DNA of 64,000 nucleotides, from assembly GCA_949592205.1 (NCBI GenBank), contig CATIUR010000003.1:80008501-80072500 (forward strand), in the 5' to 3' direction. Position 1 is the first letter of the stretch. Every line of letters begins with the position of its first letter. The translations under genes were made by a program, and so were the position numbers. Origin of the DNA: Helichrysum umbraculigerum. Lineage: Eukaryota; Streptophyta; Magnoliopsida; Asterales; Asteraceae. The notes below the pieces were generated by a model. That model made no database searches. It was not told the origin of the DNA and saw nothing but the letters and a program-made list of their open reading frames with translations. Shown here in pieces: positions 43,209 to 55,035 of this stretch.

Positions 43209-46200
43209 TTAGTTGGTGATGGAACCACCAGGACCGGAAGCACGCAGAAGTGGAATCCTGGGGTTACGTGGGTATATCCTCAGAAAATGGCGAGCGATGA
43301 TGTCGACGATGTTTGGAATCTCAGATGAAAATATGGGGAAGCTCTGCAGATGCTGCTCTGTAATCTTTTTTATGTGCAGCAGGTCCCAAGTAATCTCCTT
43401 TACTGTGCTGGAGATAATTCCGCGGGAATTTACAAAAGAGAATCCATCAGCTTCAATCATCTCTTGTTCAGGATGGTATTGTCTGAGTGAGTCCATAAAT
43501 CCAAAGAACTGCAGGTGTAAAGTCTCGTGATCTGCAATACTGGAGTTTACTCCAAGTTCTCGGATAGATTCATGAATACCCTGGATGAGACTGGTCTGGT
43601 AGTGGGAAAACGTGAGGTCGGAGTTCTTAAAGGTATTGTTCATCATGTCGTAAACCTCACGTAATCCGTAGTTGAATATTTGACTGTGCTCTTCATCAGG
43701 TACTTCAGCGAAGATTTCCTTGATTCGATTAGTGAGGAAGTTCGCGATGTTAACCATCGAACCTTCTGGTATAGAAGACGGGATGACACGCGTCCTCTCG
43801 TCAGAACTCTCGTACTCGAGATCTTCGGCAATCTTGTGAGCGTGGTACTCGATGGTGCAGTCAATGTAGAACCGATGAGGAGAGGTCTCATCAATATGAT
43901 CATTCCTAGCCATAGAATCTAGGAGTCCCCGAAGATCATTCATCAACCGGATGTCTATGTCTGCGTCAGGATTCCCAGTAGCATTGTACATATTGTTGCG
44001 ATAAGAATTTAAGAACTCGTGTTGCTTAGCAGAATATGGAAATGCGGATCTGAATAGTGTATCATAGATCTTCCTGTACATGTGTCTTTGGTCTTCAAAG
44101 AACTCTAGCTCCTCAGGTGTTGGTCCAGCAATGTAGTGCTCTCGTAGCAGTTGAGCAGCGAGGTCTTCGGCAAAGGCATTTAGGCGGTTGTGAAAGAATC
44201 TGTAATCTTGGGAATTCTCGGCTTGGTTGACCTCAGATTCGGCTATGATTTCCTCAATCAGGTTCCTTTGGTGTGGAGTGTAATCATTGGTGGAGTTAAT
44301 GATAATGCTTGTCATCATAGGTATGTCGTTTTCGAATTCTTCAATAGCACTTATCATTTCCTCATGGTTGGAGATAGTCGGAATTTGAGGAGAAGCGGGA
44401 ACAGTCGAAGATGCCAGAATTCGGACAGACCGAATATCTATTGGAACGTCAGTATAGATGATGTCATCATCATTACTCTCCTCAGCTGGAGTATCCCTAG
44501 CCTGGAAATCAGGGAACTCAACAGTATCGGATGGTGGAAGGGTGTCATCAGTAATCTGAGATATCGGCTGAGAGGAATCCATCTCGATGTCTTTTTCTTC
44601 CTGAGAATCAGAATTACGGCTAGATCCGGAAGTACTTCCCTTCTCGAACTGACTTCGAGGTGCAGATATGTCAAAGGTTTGAATCCCTTGGGGAAGTCGG
44701 GATGCTTTATATGCTGCAATCTTTCTCAAGAGTTTGTCTCGAAGCTCCGGGTGCTGTGCGGATAAAGCTATAGTCTTCTCAATATTCAGCAGAGCGTCAA
44801 GTCGGGGAGACACGAGAGGTTTGGTGGGATCAATAGCTGATGCAATGAGTTTCTCCATGGTGAGACCAAATTCTGCATCGTGAGAGTAATCAGTCGGTGG
44901 ATCTTCATCTGATTCATCTTGTGACAGAGGGATGAAGTTCTCAAGGTTCTCGATTTGCATAATCTCTGCTGTCGGTAAATATGAGTCAGGAAGGTATTGA
45001 TGAGGTGGTGTGGACTGATATACTTCCTCGGGCTCTGATTCTTCCTGTTCTTCCTCGGATTCTTCCATTTCTTCTGGTTCCGTTTCTTCCATCTCTTCTT
45101 CCTCTGGTTCTGTTTCAGGTTGTTCCTCTTCTTCTTCATCCTGTTCTGAATCTTCCTCCTCTTCTATTTCTTCTTCTGGTTCAGATTCTTCCATTTCCTC
45201 GTCTTCTGATTCTGACTCTTCAGTAGCTGAGATAAGACAAGTATGCTCGTATGGCCTGTATGGCTCTGGCTCTGAATCAGAAGTGTCATCATCCGAAGTG
45301 ACTCTGCCCATGGATATTGCGTATATCTCTGCATGCTCCATTATTGAACAGTCGTTCTGATCAATCTTGTATGATATTGTCTGTCCATGTGCTCGTAGAC
45401 TGATAACCTGAGAATATACATCAATAATAGCACGTGCAGTATTCATGAATGGCCTACCTAGGATAATGGGTATGTTAATGTCTTCCTGTATATCCATCAC
45501 TACAAAGTCAGTGGGGAAATAAAACCTGTCAACCTTTATCATGACGTTCTCAGCAATGCCTTTCGGGTATCGGACTGATTGATCGGCAAGCTGGACGCTC
45601 ATTTTAGTGGGCTGGAGAGGTCCTAATTCTAATCTGGAGTAGAGCGAGTAAGGCATCAGATTGATACTAGCTCCAAGATCGGCCAAGGAGCGTATTGTGC
45701 CTGAGTGATAGATGGAACAGGGTAAGGTGAATCGACCCGTGTCTCCTACTTTTTCCGGTAAGGCATTCTGGATGACGGCTGAACACTCGGCGTTCAGGGA
45801 GACTTTAGGAGTGGAAGGAATCTTGTCCTTAGTTGCCAGCATTCGTCGGATGTACTTCGTACTAGAAGGGATTCTAGACACGGTGTCTAAGAATTTTCCA
45901 TCAAGTTTGAATGACTTGGCATTGTACTTCTTGTGCAGGCGGTTAGGGAAAGGAATCTCAACTGCACGATTCGGCGTGGGCATTGATTTGGTCTCAACTG
46001 TCGGCGGGACAGGAGAATGTTCCCTTGGAGAAGCAATCATAGAAGGAGTTGGTTTATCAGAGTTTAAGGTCTTGGCTTCCTCGACGTGGGGGTTCTGAAT
46101 AGTATTGCTTGGTAAGGTCCCTTGCGGTCGGGTATCGAGACGTTGGGCTAACTGACCGATCTGGTTCTCAATGCTTTTCAGGACCGAGAGTTGATTTCGA

Positions 46201-47540
46201 AGGAATAGATCAGTTTGGTCTTGTCGAGCCGTAGTCTTTTGGTTGAAAGCGGTCTGACCTTGGATGAATTTGTTGAGGTTGTCATCAGTACTCATGACTG
46301 GAATGATGGTCTTTGCAGGCTCAGCAGGCTGGGTATCCTCAGTGGCGGTTAATGGAAGTGGTTGACTGTATGGAAGTTGTGGTTGTTGGGGGTACGTCGG
46401 ATATCGTGGCTGAAACCTGGGCTGGAAAGGGGGTTGGTTGTTCCGTGGAGGATATTGGTTTCCTCGAGTTCTGGGTGGTGAAGTTCTAGCGAAGCCGGGA
46501 GGATTTTGAGGTCTGACAGGAAACTGGGCGTAGTAGACTAAACCGTCAGTAGGATCTTCGTACTCAACCTCGTATTCTTCAGCGGGATGGTTGGTACAGT
46601 TCTGGCAAGCCTGAACTTGGTGGATCTGCTGTGGTTGTTTCTTCAGATCTGCTATCTGTTTTGTCAGAGTCTCAATTTGATCGCTCAGAGACTTAATGGC
46701 TTAAGTTTGGCGGGTATTGTTTGCGGAGATGGGTAAAGATGAGGAGTGCTCATCAGACTTCCAATCGTGGTGATGCATCGTCATATCCTCAATAAAGCTC
46801 CATGCTTCATCATCAGTAAGTTTCATGAAGTTTCCTTGAGCTGCTGCGTCAAGATTGATGCGATGGTTAGGATCAAGACCTCGGTAGAAGGTGCACACCT
46901 TGTCAGTCTTCGTCATTTGGTGGTTTGGACATTTTCTCAGTAAACTCTTGAATCGCTCCCATGCTGAGTAGATAGATTCATCGTGGGCTTGTTGGAAGTT
47001 TGCGATGTCATTCTTTGCCTGAGTTTGTTTGGACGGGGGAAAGTATCTAGCGAGAAACTTATTACCCATGTCGGTCCATGAGGTGATTGAGCCGGTCTCA
47101 AGTCCCTCAAACCAGGTAGAAGCATGTAAAGCGAGAGAATAGGGGAACAAGTATAAGCGGATGATATCCTGCTCAACCCCATTCTGCTTATAGGAGTTTG
47201 AAACCTGAATGAATTTGTCGATATGAGCGTTGGGATCATCACGGGGTAGACCGTGGAATTGGCAGTTATCTTTTATGAGTTGTACGATGTGGTGTTTAAG
47301 CTCAAAAGAAGCTCCGTCAATCACTGGATAGCTAATCGGTCCTCCTCGTCCTTCGATGGATGGTTTGGTGTTATCGGCGAGAGTAACACGAGCGGCCATT
47401 TGTGGAAAACGAGAACGTCTTTCTTTGCGGATGGTACGGATAATCGACTCAGGATCGGGTACGAAAATGAGAGATTCAGATCCGGATGATCTGGTCGAAT
47501 ATCGTTGTGGGATATGGGAAGATATTGTCGGTTGGAACAA
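43209..47540 (-). pseudogene. Gag, Athila protease and helical-repeat fusion, T copy 2
   Basis: Same architecture as copy 1 and the more complete of the two. Gag contains the full QQAHDESIYSAWERF segment. The in-frame TAA is at 46701-46703, and the 1028-residue second part starts at the ATG at 46295. The protease motif ADLGAS, the Glu-rich tail (two residues longer) and three helical modules are present. A handful of residues differ from copy 1 (for example EDQRHMY for EDHRLMY, and PEQEM for PEREM). Both copies keep about 1000 codons open after duplication, which hints at recent amplification or selection. The shared TAA predates the duplication. Confidence 0.87.
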
Positions 47541-47619
47541 GGAAAAGAAAATAAGAATGGGAAAGAAGTATCACTAAATAGAAAACTCGTCTGGATGCTT
47601 CAGAGTCTTACGATTAACT

Positions 47620-47636
47620 CCCCGGCAGCGGCGCCA
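47620..47636 (-). other. T primer binding site, interior 2
   Basis: TGGCGCCGCTGCCGGGG on the minus strand, 7 bp after LTR 3, matching tRNA-Asp with one mismatch. Confidence 0.85.
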
Positions 47637-47643
47637 AAAAACT

Positions 47644-50253
47644 TGTCGTCCCTCGATCAGTCACGGTCGTCAACGCAACGGAAGGAGGACACGGCAGTGG
47701 AGTTTTAAATTTATAAGAGCTGGGGACCTAAGTTTTACTACGGCTGTATAGCAGCAGTATGACCTAGGGTCGTTCTTCAAGCTAATCGTATTGTGAAACG
47801 AGAGTATCAAGACAAGTTGTTTATTTTAGTGATGGGATTTTTAAAACAGAGTTTGAGTGGGTTTTTGTTACTTAGGTCCGTATTTTAAAGCAATTAAATA
47901 AAAAGTAAATAAATAGAAAATAGAAATAGGGATGAAATCAGTATGGAGGATATGTGTCTGTTATGAATTCGTTAGCTTATGCGGGGGTGATGCTAGGGTT
48001 TTGATATGAAAACGTCTTTTAAAGGTTTGTGTCTTATCTAAGCTTAATTGTTCGTAGTGTAAACACTAGTACCCTACTGATTGGGGAAACCAATTAGTAT
48101 GTCACTGAATACTAGGCCAAATTGAGTCTGATCGGAGGAGGATGCTCAACTCTTCAACGTTATCCAGTGATGGAGTAACGACCCTTCTTGGAATGTTAGT
48201 TCCTGGGTGCATGAGATAGAGTAACATACCCACTAAGGTTCCGACCTTTCTTAACACTACGGGGATAACAAAGTCAGACAAGGCATTTAAGATTAAGACT
48301 TGGTTTTGGTGACTATTAACTTTATATTAATGGTTATATTTTAGTCTAGAGCTTTCATCACGGTGTACAGTGCGACTATGCATTTCCACAGTTTTCCAGA
48401 CTCAAGATGTACTAACGGTGTACAGTGCATCTGAGCATTTCCACAGTGTTCCTGATCTTTAGGTGTACTAACGGTGTACAGTGCGATCAAACATTTCCAC
48501 AGCTTTGAAGTCAAACCGGGATGTGACACAGTCTTCAACCACCGACATTTCCTTAGCTCTACGTATTTGTACTTCACCAAAGGTGTTTCCAACGTTACAC
48601 GAAGTACAGTGCCGTTTATCGTGGTCTTTCCGAGGTCACATACTTTATGGTCACTCTAGACTAGTTTAAACTACGTTTGTATTAAAGCCCAACCATCTAT
48701 GATATAAACCAGCCCTCACTATTTCCCAATAAATCCCTGATTGATTCACGGTGTACTATACAAAAGGTTTTAAACAGTATTTCCACAGTTACGCAATTCA
48801 GACCATGTTTACAGTTTCAGAAAACATAGATAGGTAGTGACCGTTTGATCAAGGTTCGCGACTCCTTGTCATAAAGGTTCTAACCACGTTTAATTGGAGG
48901 AAAGGCGATTTGGTTTAGAAATTCATAAATACAAGATTAATAGATCACCTGTTTTCATTTATATAATATAACTGGAAACATTATTTTCACAACGGATTGT
49001 GCCCACGACTTTCATAGCTTCCACGTTCCGTACTACACACATAAGTGATGATTCCGGCGCTATACAAATGAAAGCCGTATAACGTTACCTCCGTTATTTC
49101 ATAATGTTATCCAATTATATGTTTAAAGCAGCATCACCCCACACATATATAAACTAACTACATCATAACAAACACACAAGGAAACTACTCACTACGCATA
49201 ATAACAGATCCTAAATCTAGCATAATAACAATATCAATTATCATTATAACAGATAAGGAAAGAAGTAACCGTTAATAAAGCGTAGATTGAATAAGCGTTT
49301 AGAGAGAGAGTACAAGCAGAACTTCCGCAATATCCTTGACAATATTACAATAAAAGCCCCTGGACTATTCCCTATGCTATTACAAAAGTAGTCCCTCCGT
49401 TAGTTTCAGTTAAATATTAACTGAGAACTAACTGGATCTAACCCTAATTTCTAGAGAGAGAACGAAAGAAAGAGAGTTTAGAGAGAGAGAGAGTGTGTGA
49501 GAGAGAAAGTGGAAATGGAGAAATGAATGGAATGGTGAAGTGTGTAGAATGATGGAGGGGTGGCCTCCTATTTATAGGCAAAGCTTGAAATCAGCCGAAC
49601 AACTCGCGAAGCACGCACGTACAAGCAAACGAAGCACAAACGAGCAGCATATGGGGGACATAGGGCCGTATACGGCCTTCATAGGGCCGTATACGGTGTA
49701 TAAAGGGCCGTATACGGTCTATGAAGGGCCGTATACGGTGGCCAAGGCCGTATACGGCCTCCGTCTGATTTTGTTCGTTGCTTAAAACGTCCGTATCTCC
49801 TTCGTTATGCGTCCGTTTGACCTGATTCTTTCGCCTGTGTCTTCGTAATTCCGTTACGCTTCTAATGGTGCCAATCTCACTGAAATTGGATGTGTACAAC
49901 TTTAGCATAGCCGAAATCACTTTATAGGAGTTTGTAACCGTCCAGTCTTTTCCGTCCTTTGTCCGATTTGCATGATTCTTGATTTTCTCGTCTCGATTTT
50001 ACCTATTACATCATATCACAAGGTTAGAATATGTTTTTCATAGGATAAATGAGGGTGCGAGAATTGGTTGCTGCTTATTTGCTCCGTTTTGTTCGTTATT
50101 CGGATGTTTTTACTGACTTTTGTAACAACGCCTATATTTTGAGCACTTTAGTGAATTTTGTGAATAATGATTGTTTTGGAATGTTTTCACTAAAGATGTG
50201 CCCAAAAAGTGTGGAATAATAGCTTTGAAAACATGACTTTTTGCGTTACATCA
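47644..50253 (-). repeat. Array T LTR 3 (5'-most)
   Basis: 2610 bp. It would drive transcription of interior 2. It has fewest private changes of the three LTRs by eye. TATA string at 49567-49577, phased array 49665-49757. The outer TSD GGAGT follows at 50254. Confidence 0.95.
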
Positions 50254-50728
50254 GGAGTAGGTCGATTTTGTGTGTCAGAAGTGATTTTCATAAAATCATT
50301 AGAGTGCACCACAAAGTGGTGTGACGGAAATCAAGTCTGTCGTGGTCGGTGCAAACCGATGAGAGAGATTCGTATGTGTCACAAGAGAAAAGTCGGCTAT
50401 CTCTATAGCGAATGTGTTAACATGTGAGACCTATAATCATATAGTTCCTATATAATATAGCCTATTGAGTGTCTAGCACGAACATGTTTCAGTCTCGGTC
50501 CTCTCGAGGTCAGAGTCTTCTAGTGTATTCCCGTTCAACCATAACTACTTTCAGGTCTCACATCATCTTTGCTTAATTGTACATAGTTGATCAGGCTATG
50601 TTAAATTAAACTCGTATGATGTAATCGCTGAACCAGTTATACCTAATAAGGAATACCGCCTAATGGTCATAGTCTAGGCTCACTAAATGCAACCTAGTTC
50701 ACTATAACCTTAGGCTCTGATACCAATC
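50254..50728 (-). other. Element B 5' leader with Met primer site
   Basis: Unique B sequence between the T insertion and the 5' LTR. The primer site is at 50713-50725: the minus strand reads TGGTATCAGAGCC three bases after the LTR, complementary to initiator tRNA-Met. No gene; the 72-codon frame here is not supported. Confidence 0.85.
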
Positions 50729-53165
50729 TGTAACACCCCCAAATTTGATGATTTGCGGAAGCTTGATTTGGGTGTTACTAATCAATAACAAAGCACAAAG
50801 ATATATAGTAAACGACTCTATATGCGTCGTTTTAACAAAATATATTGGTAATAGAAATGTTTACAACATTTAAAGCTTTACATAGCTCGAGTTTAAATAA
50901 AAGGAGATTTCAGTACATAAGTACTTGTACAAAATATACTAATGCAAGAAAATCTCAATCGTCTGCATGCTGACTCGAGCTAAAGTCCTGAAGCAGAAAT
51001 ATCCTACTGCTTGGTACCTGCGATATATGCTAAAAGGTCAGCTAAAAGCTGGTGAGCTCACAGGTTTGAAATCAGTTATTATAGTATGAACAGCAAGATT
51101 TAAATAATGAATTGCATCCAGCAATTAAATGATAGTCATCGTGTATACAGCCATGAGCACATAGTTGAGCTTAACTCGAGGGCCGGGTCCCCTAAAGAGA
51201 ATTCCGGGCGAGGTGCCTCCACGAATGCCTAATCAACATTCGTCTTCCCAAATATTAGTACGTCCGTTTACCCGGTTAGTGCTTGCTAACCCGAACGAGG
51301 AGGGTCAATCCTATATGGTACCATATACTAATATTCACGCTACAACGTATTAACAACTATGCTGACGGAGGACTTTAAATGATTAGTTGTGAAAAACTCA
51401 TGTAGTATATGAAATGTTTGTACTTGCGTTCACATGTTAAAAATGAGCAATATATCACACCCCTGAGTAAAACAGTAAAAAGAGGGGCTATGAGACTCAC
51501 CTGAGTCTTGTGAGTTTAACTTAATAAACTTGAGTTGATTAGCCGAGTATGAAGTCCAAAGACTTGTAACCTGAGGGTGTCCACGACACGCGATGGTTAT
51601 AATCATGATTGGGTATCTCAAAAGATCACCCTTGTAGTTGTTACACAACTAGATATATGTCCAAATTACATTTGGTTGATTGATTCGAATGTTTGAAAAT
51701 ATGTACGGCCCGTTGGTGACGGATTTGTAATAATAATCTCAACTATTATTATTTTGATTTCGAGGCATTTTACTTGAAAAATGTGTTTTGATTGTGCTCT
51801 AGAAGCCGTTACGGAATCTAAGTACGGGGGTCCGGGGGCAGCGCCCCTGGTAGCGGGGTCCAAGGGGCGGCAGCCCCTGGCGGGGTCCAAGGGGCAGAGC
51901 CCCTGGCTGGGGTCGAGCTGGGATCTGAATTCGGGTGAAATCGAGTGATAAATTTCGAGTCTCGACACTTAGTAAAAATCTGAGTTTTCTGTTTTTTGCG
52001 ACACAATATGCGACACAAAAGTGGTTATGCGACACAAGGGTTGTGTCGCATAGGAATGCGACACAATGTCTATGCGACACAATGGTTGTGTCGCATAGAT
52101 GCGAGATGCTGATTCAACAGCGACATAGTGATTGTGTCGTATGAAAATACGACATAGAATACGACATAGTGGTTGTGTCGCAAAACTTACGACACAAATT
52201 CTTTGGTACGACACAGGGTGCGACACAGGGGGTTTTATACGACACAACATGCGAAACAAGGCTTGTGTCGCATGGAAGAACACCAGCCCAGAAATTTCGG
52301 CTGTTACGATTTTTCCTGCCAAAAATCCGTTTTAAACCCGTTTTCAAGCTATAAATTCGTGTTCTACACTTAGTAATGGACATATACAAGTTATAATAAC
52401 AACTAGAAATCGAGAATACTAAGAATCGAGAGATTTCAGGATTTTGTCGGAAACTTACAATTTGCCGAAATGGAAATCCGGAAAGATAGAAATGTAGATC
52501 GTCGCGAGGTGGTCGTGAATCTCTAAAAATATTTGTGATCCGAGTGCGTATAATGGCGTTATTTGGCGTTTTTGTGCTCGGTGGTGGTTTTGGAATAAAG
52601 AGAGAAAATAGAGTAAGTGAGAGAGAGGAAAGAGAGAAATGAAAAGAAAGAAAAGAAAATGGGAGGTTAAGTCCCCCATTTTCGGTTTCCGTCTCCGTGC
52701 TCCGCATGGTGTTCGTTTTCTCCGTCTTTTAAACGTTAAATAATTATTTTACATATTAAATGGTATGTTTTAAAATGCAAATTATTACGCGATATTTTAT
52801 TTAAATATTTTACAAATCAATTTATATTTGAGTTATAAAATGTAAGTTTGTTTATTTAGTTTGCGCGTTTTAATATTTTGAATTGTGTAAGTTTTGTTTG
52901 TACGATACGAATGAATACGAAATATTATCATAATAATATTTTTGACATAAAAGTGTTAGTTAATAAAATTGGTCACCAACGTCCGTATTAAATTGAATCG
53001 AAATACATTTGATTTAAATTGCGTACGATTTAACCAAATCGCATTTTCGTATATATTCAACAATATATATAATTCGATACATTAATTAGCCTAACACATA
53101 ACTAATTACATGTATTAACATCTGATTAGGCACTAATTACTAGTCCTAATTTGGCGGGTGTTACA
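50729..53165 (-). repeat. Element B 5' LTR
   Basis: 2437 bp, a near copy of 22284-24779 except for a 59-bp deletion after 'gggtcgagctg' (51910-51920), bounded by CTG. Array at about 51997-52272, palindrome TATATGGTACCATATA at 51312-51327, donor-like GTAAGT at 52453-52458 on the minus strand. Confidence 0.93.
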
Positions 53166-53169
53166 ATGG

Positions 53170-53751
53170 TGTTGGGACATGTAGTTGTGACAACAGATCT
53201 AGCTTGGTAATATTACTAGTGTAATTGTAATCAAGATTGAATATTGTTTAGATTTGTAAATAAATGATATTAGTTTTGTTATTAATATTCGTTAAATATA
53301 TTAGTTTGTTAAAGTGTTAGACGAATATTGAATATGAACTAAATAAGCTAGGCGAGTCGAGATCTCAAGTCATAGCGAGATGAGATCTGAACTCGCGGTA
53401 GTCTTGCAGCGAGCCGAGTTTATGTGGGCTTGGGCTTGTGACGAGTTGAGTAAACTCGCAGGCCGAGTGGCAGCGAGTTTAACTAAAACTATATATATGA
53501 ATTGAATTCGTGAAAATCATAACTTGAACATATACGAACTAAACTTTGGCAATTTCGAGAACCTGTGAATTGAGATTTCCAGAGAATACAAACCTAAAGG
53601 CTAGGCTTTGACGTTATATCGTTTGAAGCTAAGTAATTAGATAATCTAAGACGAACTTATTTGTTATATTCTATATAACACCGTATTAAGGGATTCCGCA
53701 CCTTAATACTACAGAAAACAAAGTTATCGGACCTAGAACTAGGGACTTACA
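53170..53751 (+). mobile_element. Copia element E, 5' LTR
   Basis: 582 bp, TGTTGGGACA...GGGACTTACA, plus strand. TATA-like TATATATA at about 53490. Upstream lies a cluster of GCGAG motifs (53352, 53375, 53409, 53473 and related). Its original left neighbour is the element C sequence ending 'tagttatgg' at 22282, since B inserted using the T that is the first base of this LTR. Confidence 0.85.
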
Positions 53752-53753
53752 AT

Positions 53754-53765
53754 TGGTATCAGAGC
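53754..53765 (+). other. Element E primer binding site
   Basis: TGGTATCAGAGC two bases after the LTR, complementary to initiator tRNA-Met. Confidence 0.9.
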
Positions 53766-54009
53766 TTTCGGGCTAGATAACGAGTGAGTTTGGAGTTCTG
53801 TGATTTTCACGTTTGATTCGGATTGTTTTTACGTGCATTAAGTACGTATTAACGATCAAAATCAATATCTGGACGTTTTTAGGTTTGTTTACGATCGAAA
53901 TTTACAATTTTAATCGTAAAAGTACCTAAAATTTTCGTTTTCGGGTTTTTTAGCCGTTTCGCGAGTTGAGATTAGAGTTTCAGCAAAGTCCACGAACCGA
54001 GCTGAACTA

Positions 54010-54181
54010 GCGAGCCAAATTGGTTTCTGCGAGTCGAATTCAGCAGCGAATCGAAATCTCAAGCGAGTTGAGATCACTTGCGAATTGACATTTTAAGCGA
54101 TCCGAACTGAGATTGGGGAACTGAAGTTTGCGAGTCGAGCTGAGATCGCGAGTTGAATTTTGTTGCGAATTGAGATTAATT
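54010..54181 (+). repeat. 17-bp periodic GCGA[G/A]TYGAGAT array in Copia leader
   Basis: Units starting GCGA at 54029, 54046, 54063, 54080, 54097, 54130, 54148 and 54165 are spaced 17 bp (one unit near 54114 is degenerate), with outlying copies at 53961 and 54010. The consensus is near GCGAGTTGAGATNNNTT. It lies between the primer site and the gag start at 54236, in the transcribed leader, and shares its core with the U3 cluster of the same LTR. Confidence 0.85.
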
Positions 54182-54235
54182 TAAAAAAATATATTATTAA
54201 TTAATTTTTCGTATAACATTTTAAGTTTACCAAAG

Positions 54236-55035
54236 ATGTCTGATTTAAGTAGAATGATCGAGATGGAATATGAGGTTGGAAAGTCAAATGTTCCACCTAA
54301 ATTGTTGAGAATTGAAGACTATTACAGTTGGATAGATAGATTTGAATCTTACTGTAGATTCCATGATCTCTCAATCTGGATGTGTATCAAACAAGGATAT
54401 ACAACACCTACTACTACTGTTCAAAATGCTATTGTGGTACTGACCTATCAGAACATGAGTGAACATCAAAAGGAAGACTATAAGGTAGAAAATAAGGCTC
54501 ACTCATGCATGTATTAAGATGTGTCTTCCTAAGGAGATAAACCATCAACTCAAATCTTTTCATACTGCTAAAGCTCTCTGGGAAGCGCTTGAGAAAAGAT
54601 GTGAAGGTAGTCCACAAGTACAATCAAGCAAGAAGAAACTTCTGAAAAAGCAGTTTACTGTGTTTAAAGCTTTTAAAGGAGAAACTCTTGATGCTTACAT
54701 TACTCGTTTCTACCATTTACTGAGTGAAGTAGAAAACCATGAGATCACTATTGAGGAAGAAGAAAAGGTAGACAAGTTTATTGAGGGTTTACCTTCTAAA
54801 TGGGAAATGTATGGTGTGATGCTCAAGGACAATGAAACTAGGTATGCTATTATAACCTTAGAGCAGGCTATTGACAAGCTCAGAGGGTATGATTTCACCA
54901 AGAAGTCAAGAGATACTGATACTGATCAGGTTCAGGACCCTGGGTTATATCATTGAAAAACTTCAGTATCTAATGCTTCTTCCCGTTCGACCACTGCTTT
55001 GTTAGTTGGTGATACTGATGAAAATGGTGAAATGA
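54236..55035 (+). pseudogene. Copia Gag, frameshifted and truncated
   Basis: Starts MSDLSRMIEME at an ATG 470 bp after the primer site. It has the Copia Gag pattern: YYSWIDRFESY, then MCLPKEINHQLKSF, AKALWEALEKRCEG, and QFTVFKAFKGETLDAYITRFYHLL with IEGLPSKW further on. A single-base indel near 54515 splits it into frames of 93 and 145 residues, and a TGA at 54954-54956 follows. After that the frame stays open to the point where element D inserts at 55036. No zinc knuckle or Pol is present before the break; the remainder should lie beyond D, outside the window. Confidence 0.85.

Larger units (their letters stand above)
28950..50253 (-). mobile_element. Array T: tandem Athila-like element (3 LTRs, 2 interiors)
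   Basis: 21.3 kb, minus strand: LTR (28950-31560), interior 1 (31561-38281), LTR (38282-40894), interior 2 (40895-47643), LTR (47644-50253). The outer ends carry one target duplication, GGAGT (28945-28949 and 50254-50258); no duplication surrounds the middle LTR. Each interior has a tRNA-Asp-type primer site, one Gag-protease-accessory frame and a polypurine region, and no RT, RNase H or integrase. The interiors are nearly identical but differ by small indels. It arose either by unequal crossing-over between LTRs or by insertion as a dimer. The host is the leader of element B. Confidence 0.93.
22284..53165 (-). mobile_element. Element B: chromovirus (Ty3/gypsy), split by array T
   Basis: Minus-strand element with TSD ATGGT (22279-22283 and 53166-53170), LTRs of 2437 bp (5') and 2496 bp (3'), an initiator-Met primer site and a polypurine tract. 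After removing T (28950-50253 plus one 5-bp duplication) the element is about 9.6 kb. It retains a leader ORF and the RT to chromodomain part of Pol. Gag, protease and the N-terminal part of RT are gone. Long LTRs plus a chromodomain suggest the Tekay/Del lineage, which is inference. By eye the LTRs differ at about 22 sites plus one 59-bp gap (about 0.9%). Confidence 0.93.
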
